Positions 1 to 7,500 of a DNA stretch of 40,428 nt are shown piece by piece. The stretch's first letter is position 1. Each line of letters begins with the position of its first letter. Position numbers and translations under genes: made by a program. The stretch covers positions 1 to 40,428 of the forward strand of contig CALFNG010000384.1 of the NCBI GenBank assembly GCA_937902985.1. Reading direction: 5' to 3'. The notes below the pieces were generated by a model. The model was not told the DNA's origin, made no database searches, and saw only the letters and a program-made list of their open reading frames with translations. The stretch comes from an uncultured Myxococcales bacterium (GTDB lineage: Bacteria; Myxococcota_A; Polyangia; Polyangiales; Polyangiaceae).

Positions 1-48
1 CCCTCCGAGGGGGGCGCCCGTCCTGCACACGCGTGCGTATGTACGCGT

Positions 49-176
49 CTAGAGCGAGCGGCGGCTAAGTGGAACGGGCTCGGCTCGGCGGTCGCCGCGC
101 GGAAACGCACTTCCTGTGCGTTGAGCACGGCGAGCGTCGAGACGGGCTCGTTCCGCGACGCCGCCGCTCGCTCTAG
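49..176. repeat. 17-bp perfect inverted repeat flanking the 3' end of the CPBP gene
   Basis: Bases 49-65 and 160-176 are exact reverse complements, 94 bp apart. The right arm covers the stop codon of the CPBP protease gene (173-175). Between the arms a smaller hairpin lies at 104-122 (7-bp arms, 5-nt loop). Neither has a U-tract on either strand, so a Rho-independent terminator is not supported. It could be a 3' mRNA structure or the ends of a small repeat element. No gene is seen in bases 1-172. Confidence 0.5.
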
Positions 177-901
177 TAGAGGCCGTAGCCGCGCCCCAGG
201 AGCAGCGAGTAGACGTTGCAGCTCGCGTGGAAGCAGACCGCGGCCCCGATGCCTCCGGTTCGCGCGCGCAGCCACCCGAAGAGCAGCGCGGGGAAGAACA
301 CGGCGAGCCGCGCGGGGATCTGCACGGTCGCGAGGTGACCCACGGCGAAGATCGCGGCGGTCGCCAGGAGCCCGGGCCCGACGCTCGCGCCGAGCAAGTT
401 CCATCGCGGCGCCCAGGCCTCGTCGAGTCGCGACTGCAGGTACCCGCGATAGAACGCCTCTTCGGGGAGCGCGATGACGAGCACCTGCCCCAGCACTTCG
501 TTCGCGAGCTCGGCGGGCCTCATGCCCAGCGAGAACGTCATGCGCGGGTCCCACCACAGGCGCCAGAGGAGGAAGAAGGGAACGACGACGGCGGCCATGA
601 GCCCGAGGGCCCAGGCGAAGGCGCGACCGGCCGCGCGGCTCGCGGCGCGCAGGTCGAGGCGCCCGGGGATGACCAGGCCGCCCAGCGCGAGTCCGGCGCG
701 CCGGACCCGCTCGTCGTCTCCGCGCCACACGAGCGCCCAGGTCGCCGCCAGGAACGTCAAGCCGACCAGCGTCGTGTGCGTGCCCGTCGGCGCGACGCGC
801 GCGATCACTGCCACGGCGAGGGTCACGTCGGCCGATACCCAGAGCGCCTCGATCGCCGCATCGGGCAGCAGAGCCCGAGGTTCGGCCGTCAGTTCCGGCA
901 T
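173..901 (-). CDS. CPBP-family intramembrane metalloprotease
   Basis: 242-residue polytopic membrane protein of the CPBP (Abi/CAAX protease and bacteriocin-processing) family, PF02517. The family signature is complete: EExxxR at residues 147-152 (E147, E148, R152), a second-motif His at 189 in FAVGHL, and the third motif FHASCN with H225 and N229. Hydrophobic segments lie near residues 20-60, 95-115, 135-150 and 175-235. The ATG at 901 lies 13 bp inside the end of the upstream kinase gene, so the two are probably co-transcribed and translationally coupled. Some myxobacterial CPBP proteins process the C-terminal sorting signals of surface proteins; whether this one does cannot be told from sequence alone. 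The substrate is unknown. Confidence 0.88.
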   Translation of the reverse strand: MPELTAEPRALLPDAAIEALWVSADVTLAVAVIARVAPTGTHTTLVGLTFLAATWALVWRGDDERVRRAGLALGGLVIPGRLDLRAASRAAGRAFAWALGLMAAVVVPFFLLWRLWWDPRMTFSLGMRPAELANEVLGQVLVIALPEEAFYRGYLQSRLDEAWAPRWNLLGASVGPGLLATAAIFAVGHLATVQIPARLAVFFPALLFGWLRARTGGIGAAVCFHASCNVYSLLLGRGYGLY

Positions 902-3558
902 TGCAGGCGAGTCACGAACGCCTCGGTGTGCCCGGCCTCGAGATCGAGCCACGACACGAACCACTCCCCGCGCCCGCGTCCCGGCGCGATCCACGGCCGG
1001 GGCTGATCGCCCGTGACCTTCGCGAAGGTGGTCGTCGCGCCGACGCCGTCGCGCGAGATCGCCGCGACCCGAACGCGGCCCGCCTCGTAGTACGCGACCT
1101 CGGCGGCGCCGTCGTCGGTGAATGCGACCGCCGGGTGCCCGCCCTTCGGCGCGAAGCGCTTGCGCCAGAGGACGGTGCCCTTCGCCGCGTCGATCAGCGC
1201 GGCTTCGGCGCCGCCCTTGTCGACCTCGTGCCACACGAGGAAGCACGCGTCTTTCGTGCACGCGATCGACGGGTAGTCGCCGCCGATCCTGTCTTCGTTG
1301 ACCGCGACGGTGTCCGACAGCTCGGGCTTGCCGGCCTTCTCGGTCAGGCCCCCGGTGGTGAGGTCGGGCGAGTTGAGCGCGATGCGCATCCGCTCGACGG
1401 AGCGCTGCTTGTCGCGCTCGAGGGCGTACGCGACGAACAGGTTGGTGTTCGACACGGCCAGGCTCGGCGCGCTGACCTGCGTGACTTTCGCTTTGTCGGC
1501 CTTGTCCGAAGTCTTGTCGGGCGCGTAGTCGGTGGCTCGCACTTCGGGCCCGCGAGGCAGGAGCTCGGGGTCGAGGTGCCGGAGGAACACGTCGTCGCCG
1601 TCCTTGTCGGGGCTCGCTTGCCAGCCGACCCAGAAGCCGCTCCCGTCCGGGGCGCGCTCCATCGAGGGCCAGTAGTTGCCGGCCTTCGCCGCGCCGACGC
1701 CGATGCTCATGCCGCCGATGCGCCCGTTGGCGTCGAGCCATCGGACCTTGACGCCCGGCTCGCGCCCGCTCTTGTCCCAGAAGAGCAAGACCACTCGATC
1801 GTCGACCGCGAGGAGCTCCGGCCGCATCGCGTAGTCGGCCTCGGGGGTCAGGTCGCGGGCCGCGGACGTCGGGCGGCCCGTGGGGTCGACGAGCACGGAG
1901 TACACGTGGTCGTGGCCCGGCTGCTCGTGGTCGTCGGTCCACGCGACGAGCGCCCCCTTCGAAGTCACCGCGACCGCGGGCCGACCGATGTTGCCGCCGT
2001 AGCCCATACGCGGATGCGAGAACGCGACCATCTTGCACGGGCCGGTGGCGGCGGCGCCGAGCTTCACCTGGTCGAGGAACGACTTGGCTACCGCTGCGCC
2101 GCCCGCGTCGGACGCGTCTTTGAACTTGCGGAGCGCTCCGTCGAAGTCGCCCGCGACGAGGAGCTGCTGGCCCTCTTCGATGGGGCCGACCCACTTCGGC
2201 TGCTCGGGCGCGGCGGGCGGCGGAGCGGTGGTCGAGTCCGGCGGAGCGGCGGCGGTGGCCGCCACGGCGGATGGAGGTGCCGGCGCGAGCCGGCTCGCGG
2301 CCACGCGCGGGCGCACCACCTTCACGTATCCGAACCAGCCCCCGGTGCCCACGCCGGCGAGCACGATCATCCACAGGAAGAGGCGCCCGACCAGCACGCC
2401 CTTGCGCTTTCGCGAGACGGGCGGCGGCTCCTCGGGCGCCGCCGTCGGTGGCATCTCCGTCGCGCTCAGCGCCGAGCGGCGCGAGCTCAAGGTCAGCAGA
2501 TCGAGCGGCTCGCTCTCTTCGGTGGGGTCGGCGTCCGCCGTCTTGATCCCCGAGCCTCGCCGCGACGAAGGGGCCGTGTCGCCGTCTCGCTGAACCTCTT
2601 GAAGACCGGCGATCGCCTCGAGCTCGATCTGGCTCGGCGCCCCCGCTGCGCTGGCCAGCGAGATGGGCCCGACTTCGAGCGCGCGAGCGAGGTCGTCGGA
2701 CAGCTCCTTGGCCGTCTGGAAGCGCGCGTTCGGGTCGCGCTCGAGCGCGTGCTTGAACCAGGCGTCGAACGTGGTCGGCAGGTCCGGTCGGAACCGGCTC
2801 GGCATCGGGAGCGGCGACGCGGCGATCGCGGCGAAGGTCATCGCCACGCCTTGCTCGGTGTTCCATACCGGCCGGCCCGTCAGGCACTCGAACGCCATGC
2901 AACCGAGGGCCCAGAGGTCCGCGCGCTGATCGACGCTCCCCTGCCCCTTCACCTGCTCGGGCGACATGTACGCGGGCGTCCCGAAGACGGCGCCCTCGCG
3001 CGTGAGCCGCGCGGTCTTCTCGTCGGTCTTGACCGGCGAGTAGAACTTGGCGAGACCGAAGTCGAGGATCTTGGCGATCTCTTCGCCATCTTCGCCTTTG
3101 CAGAGGTGAATGTTCTCGGGCTTGAGATCCCGGTGAACGATGCCGATGGCGTGGGCCTTGGTGAGGCCTTTGGCGACCTGGGTGATGATCCGGACGGTCG
3201 TGTCGGCGTCGATGAGCCGCACCCGCGCCATGCGGTCGTAGAGCGATTCGCCCTCGAGCAGCTCCATCGCGATGAAGGGCCGGCCGTCTTCGAGTCGGCC
3301 CGAGTCGTACACCTCGACGATGTACGGACTTTTCACACTCGCGGCCGCTCTCGCCTCGCGCATGAAGCGCTCGATGACGATCGCCGAGTTCGCCAGCTCG
3401 GCCGCGAGCACCTTGATGGCCACGCGCTTGCCGATGTTGATGTGCTCCGCCTCGTAGACCGCGGCCATCCCACCGCGGCCTAGCTCGCGGGTGACCCGGT
3501 ACTTGCTGACGAGCAACGTACCGACGCCGATCTTATTCTCAGGGTGGGCGGAGGCCAT
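889..3558 (-). CDS. Transmembrane Ser/Thr protein kinase with seven-repeat C-terminal domain
   Basis: 889 residues. An N-terminal Hanks-type kinase (about 18-290) has a glycine-rich loop (GRGGMAAVY), ATP-anchoring K49 in VAIK, E68, catalytic loop HRDLKPEN (142-149), DFG at 166-168 and activation segment GTPAYMSPEQ, so it should be active. Then come an acidic linker, one membrane helix near 388-412, a Pro/Ala-rich stretch, a short TPR-like stretch and about 385 residues (505-889) with seven similar segments of some 55 residues. Each has the pattern P-x-(L/I/V)-A ... V/A-x-W/Y ... L-D. This fits a seven-bladed beta-propeller outside the membrane as the sensor. I chose ATG 3558 because the upstream open frame lacks coding character and the kinase fold starts about 20 residues later. 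No clear ribosome site is seen. Confidence 0.92.
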   Translation of the reverse strand: MASAHPENKIGVGTLLVSKYRVTRELGRGGMAAVYEAEHINIGKRVAIKVLAAELANSAIVIERFMREARAAASVKSPYIVEVYDSGRLEDGRPFIAMELLEGESLYDRMARVRLIDADTTVRIITQVAKGLTKAHAIGIVHRDLKPENIHLCKGEDGEEIAKILDFGLAKFYSPVKTDEKTARLTREGAVFGTPAYMSPEQVKGQGSVDQRADLWALGCMAFECLTGRPVWNTEQGVAMTFAAIAASPLPMPSRFRPDLPTTFDAWFKHALERDPNARFQTAKELSDDLARALEVGPISLASAAGAPSQIELEAIAGLQEVQRDGDTAPSSRRGSGIKTADADPTEESEPLDLLTLSSRRSALSATEMPPTAAPEEPPPVSRKRKGVLVGRLFLWMIVLAGVGTGGWFGYVKVVRPRVAASRLAPAPPSAVAATAAAPPDSTTAPPPAAPEQPKWVGPIEEGQQLLVAGDFDGALRKFKDASDAGGAAVAKSFLDQVKLGAAATGPCKMVAFSHPRMGYGGNIGRPAVAVTSKGALVAWTDDHEQPGHDHVYSVLVDPTGRPTSAARDLTPEADYAMRPELLAVDDRVVLLFWDKSGREPGVKVRWLDANGRIGGMSIGVGAAKAGNYWPSMERAPDGSGFWVGWQASPDKDGDDVFLRHLDPELLPRGPEVRATDYAPDKTSDKADKAKVTQVSAPSLAVSNTNLFVAYALERDKQRSVERMRIALNSPDLTTGGLTEKAGKPELSDTVAVNEDRIGGDYPSIACTKDACFLVWHEVDKGGAEAALIDAAKGTVLWRKRFAPKGGHPAVAFTDDGAAEVAYYEAGRVRVAAISRDGVGATTTFAKVTGDQPRPWIAPGRGRGEWFVSWLDLEAGHTEAFVTRLQCRN

Positions 3559-3796
3559 TGAGGGACGCGGGTCGGCCCCGGACCTGAAACTTACGACGTT
3601 TCGCGCCGTGGCCAAAGCCCGTAAGTCGGCGGCGGCGTGGAACGCCCGGGGGGACGGGACGCGGACGCCATTCGCTAGCCCAGTCGCGAGCCGATTCGTG
3701 AGGCAATTCGCGGCGCCTCGTCGCCAGCTTGGCCGTGCCGCATTCGTTCGTCGATCTCGGCATGGGCCCGCCATGGCGGATGTCGTATACGGGCGC

Positions 3797-3802
3797 TAGG
3801 CT
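3797..3802 (+). promoter_or_regulatory. Possible -10 box (TAGGCT) for the histidine kinase/uvrA pair
   Basis: TAGGCT preceded by GGCGC lies 11 nt before the kinase ATG, giving a predicted leader of only a few bases. It matches the GC-TANNNT boxes seen before other genes here, but its spacing is longer than the 6-9 nt group. No -35 box or ribosome site is visible. The rest of the 255-bp divergent gap (3559-3813) shows nothing else I can support. Confidence 0.4.
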
Positions 3803-3813
3803 CGACCCCGCTG

Positions 3814-4521
3814 ATGCGCGAGCTTGCCGATGAACGCGAGGAGACGCGCGAGCGGCTCGTGGTCATCGGCGAAATCGCAGCCGAGGTCGCCCACGAGCTC
3901 CGGAACGTCTTGCAGATCATTTCAGCGAGCGCGTACGTCGCCCGGCAAGACGTCGATCGCGGAGACGCCACCGCCGCGAAGCCGCACGTCGTCAAGATCG
4001 AGAAGCATACGCGCATCGCCCACGCCATCGTCGACGACCTCATGGGGCTCGCCCGCGGCGAGCCGCTGCAGTCCGAGCCCATCTTGCTCGTCGACGCCAT
4101 TGCCGTCGCGCGCGACGACCTCGCCGAGGCCGCGGCCTGGGACGACACGTTCGAGCCGCGCGGCATCCGTCTTCGCGCTCATCCGGGGCTCCTCGCGCGG
4201 ATGTTCCACGTGCTCTACGAGAACGCGATCCACGCGAGCGCTCCGCGCGTTCCCACAATCGTCACCCGGGCGCGCATCGAGTCGGGGCGTGTCGTCATCG
4301 AAGTCGCCGATGACGGTCCCGGCGTTCCCGAAGCCATCGCGGCGCGCATCTTCGAGCCGCTGGTCACGGCGCGGGCCGGCGGGACGGGCCTCGGCCTCTC
4401 GCTCGCCCGTCGCATCGCGATGGCTCATGCGGGCGCGATCACGCTGCTCGATCCCGTCGCCTCGCCCGGCGCGACGCCCCCCGGAGCGACCTTCCGCGTC
4501 GAGCTGCCGGGCTCGGGCTAG
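3814..4521 (+). CDS. Small soluble sensor histidine kinase lacking a sensor domain
   Basis: 235 residues with only a transmitter module. The H-box is AHELRN near residue 26, within a HisKA dimerisation helix starting almost at the N-terminus. The N-box is NAIHAS, the G1 box DDGPGVP and the G2 box GGTGLGLSLA. There is no signal peptide, membrane segment, PAS, GAF or HAMP domain, so the protein is probably cytosolic and either senses through a partner or works as a phosphorelay component. No response regulator is adjacent. Its stop lies 6 bp before the uvrA start, implying one transcript. A role in DNA-damage signalling is suggested only by that adjacency. Confidence 0.88.
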   Translation: MRELADEREETRERLVVIGEIAAEVAHELRNVLQIISASAYVARQDVDRGDATAAKPHVVKIEKHTRIAHAIVDDLMGLARGEPLQSEPILLVDAIAVARDDLAEAAAWDDTFEPRGIRLRAHPGLLARMFHVLYENAIHASAPRVPTIVTRARIESGRVVIEVADDGPGVPEAIAARIFEPLVTARAGGTGLGLSLARRIAMAHAGAITLLDPVASPGATPPGATFRVELPGSG

Positions 4522-4527
4522 GTTGCG

Positions 4528-7500
4528 ATGAGGCCGATCCGGCTGCGCGGCGCACGCGCTCACAACCTCAAGAGCGTCGACCTCGTCCTCAACCCCGGAG
4601 AGCTCGTGGCCCTGACGGGCCCGAGCGGCGCGGGCAAGTCGTCGCTCGCGCTCGACACGCTGTACGCCGAAGGGCAGAGGCGGTTCGTGGAGAGCTTCAG
4701 CCCCTACGCGCGCCAGTTCCTCGAGCGGCTCGAGCGGCCACCGATGGACGAGCTCGCGCCCATCGCCGCGACGGTCGCGGTCGACCGGCGGGCGCCCGTG
4801 AAGTCGAGCCGATCGACGCTCGCGACCATGGCCGACCTCGAGCCCTACCTCGCGGGCCTCTTCGGGCGCGAAGCCATCCCCACGTGCCCGACGTGCGGAC
4901 TCGACGCGGTCGACACCTCGCCGCGCGACGCCGCCGCGAAGCTCGCCGAGACGCACGACGGCGCGCGCGCGATCGTCACGTATGCCATCCGGCTCGAAGA
5001 CGCCGAGCAGTTCCTCGAGATCCGCGAGCGCCTGACCCAGAACGGATATCGCCGGCTGGTCGTCGGCGGCGTCGTCCGCGAGATCGACGAAGTGCGGCCC
5101 AGCGAAGCCACGTCGCCCGGCGTCCGGGTCGAAGTGGTCGTCGACCGCGTGACCGTGCGACGCACCGACGCGCGCCGCCTTCAAGAGGCGATCGAGGCGG
5201 CGTGGACCCACGGCCACGGCCACGCCGAGCTCCGGGTCGACGAAGGCAAGACCAACGCCGCGCACGACGCGAGCCACGGGCACGACGTGAATGGAGCGAC
5301 GGCCGCGCACGCCGCGCCCGGTCCCGGCAGCCACGTCAGCGTGCGCCGCGGGCTCGTGTGCCCGGCGTGTTCGCGTCAGTTCGAGCCGCCGCGTCCGGGG
5401 CTCTTCTCTTACAACTCCCCCTTCGGCGCCTGCGAAGCGTGCCGCGGGTTCGGCCGCGTCATCGCCGTCGACTGGGCCAAGGTCGTCCCCGATGCCAGCC
5501 GCTCGCTGAAGGCGGGCGCGATCAAGCCGTGGAGCGGCGCAAGCACGACCTGGGAGCGCGGCATCCTCGAGAAGTTCTGCAAGGCCCGCAAGATCCCGCT
5601 CGACGTCGCGTGGGCGAAGCTCACCAGCGAACAGCGCGCGCTCGTTCTCGACGGCGAAGGGTCCTGGCACAAGGGGAAGTACCCGGGCGTGCGCGCATGG
5701 TTCAAGTGGCTCGAGACGCGCACGTACAAGATGCACGTCCGCGTGCTTCTCTCGAGGTACCGCGAGTACACCCTCTGCGAGACGTGCGACGGGTCCCGCC
5801 TCAACGCGACCGCGCTCGCGTACCGCGTGGCCGGGTTGAACCTCGCGGCGTGGCACGCGCTGACCGTGACCGAAGCGCTCGAGCGCCTCCGCGCCTTCCC
5901 CGCCCGCGACCCGCAAGGCAAGCGCGTGAAAGAGCAGCTCGAGTCGCGCCTCGGCTACCTCGACGCGGTCGGCATCGGATACCTGACGCTCAATCGCCAG
6001 GCTCGGACGCTCTCCGGAGGCGAGGCGCAGCGCGCCGGCCTGACCACGGCGCTGGGCGCCGCGCTGACCGGCACCCTCTTCGTTCTCGACGAGCCCACGG
6101 TCGGCCTGCACGCGGCCGACGTCCCGGCGCTGTCGCGCGTCCTGCGCGATCTCGCGCGTGGCGGGAACAGCGTCCTCGTGGTCGAGCACGAGCCGCTGGT
6201 CGTCCGCGCGTGCGATCGCGTCCTCGAGATGGGCCCGGGCGCCGGGCCCGCCGGCGGACAGATCCTGTTCGACGGGACGCCGGCCGAGCTGGCGAAGCGG
6301 CTCGATCTGCCCACGGGCAAGGCGTGGAGCGAGGCATCGCCCGGGTCTGCCAGGTCCGCGGGCTCGGCGCGCTCGCCTTCGGCGGCTCGTTCGCGCCGGC
6401 CGGGCCGCGCGTGGCTCGAGGTCCGCGGAGCGCGTGAGCACAACCTCCGCGGCGTCGACGTGCGCTTCCCGCTCGGGGTCTTGTGCGCCGTCACCGGCCC
6501 GAGCGGGTCGGGAAAGTCGACGCTCGTGCACGACGTCCTCTATCGAGCCGCGGCCCGAGGGCTCGGGAACTTCGCCGTCGACAAGCCGGGCGCCCACGAC
6601 GCGCTCGACGGTCTGGGGCAAGTGACGCGCGCGGTGCTCGTCGATCAGTCGCCGCTCGGCCGCACGGCGCGCGGCAACCCCGCCACGTACGTCAAGGCGT
6701 GGGACCGGGTGCGCGCCCGCTTCGCCGCCGAGCCCGAGGCGAGTCGCCGCGGCCTGACGGCGGCCAGCTTTTCGTTCAACGTCCCCGGCGGCCGCTGCGA
6801 AGAGTGCTCGGGTGAGGGCTACGAGACGGTCGAGATGCAGTTCCTGGCCGACGTGCAGCTGCTCTGCCCCGTGTGCCAGGGCCAGCGCTTCAAGCCGGAG
6901 GTGCTCGCGGTCACGCACGAGGGGCGCTCGATCGCCGAGGTGCTCGCGATGAGCGTCGAAGAGGTGCTCGCGCTCTTCGATCCGAAAGACGATCGCGACT
7001 ACGTCCTCCGGCGCACCCTCGACCCGATCGTGAAGGTGGGCCTCGGCTACCTGCCGCTCGGCCAGCCGCTCTCCACCTTGTCGGGCGGCGAAGCGCAGCG
7101 CCTGAAGCTCGCGCGGGCCCTCTCCGAAGAGGCCAAGGGCACGCTCTTCGTCGTCGATGAGCCGAGCGCGGGTCTCCACGCACAAGACGCGGCGTACGTC
7201 GTCAGCACGTTGCAGGGGCTCGTCGACGACGGCGGCAGCGTCATCGTCGTCGAGCACGATCTGGACGTCATCCGAGCCTGCGACTGGGTCATCGATCTCG
7301 GCCCCGGCGGCGGCCCCCACGGCGGCCACCTGGTCGCCGAAGGGACCCCCGAGCAGGTCGCCAAGACGCCCACGCGCACGGGAGAGGCCCTCCGAGATCG
7401 AGAAACAGGAAGACGGGAAGACGGGAAGACCAAAAAACAAGAAAACTTCCCGCCTTCCCGCCTTCCCGTTGATTCTCTCTCGATCGTGGTATCGCACGCG

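Noticed and set aside
173-2902. A 909-codon open frame running from the CPBP gene back through the kinase gene
   Set aside because: Only the last 242 codons have protein character. The rest is an Arg/Gly/Pro-rich antiphase reading of the kinase gene, as are most long open frames in this GC-rich DNA.
7395-7485. Frameshift or intein at the UvrA join
   Set aside because: The frame is continuous, both units start and end at family-typical positions, and the linker is far too short for an intein and lacks its splice motifs.
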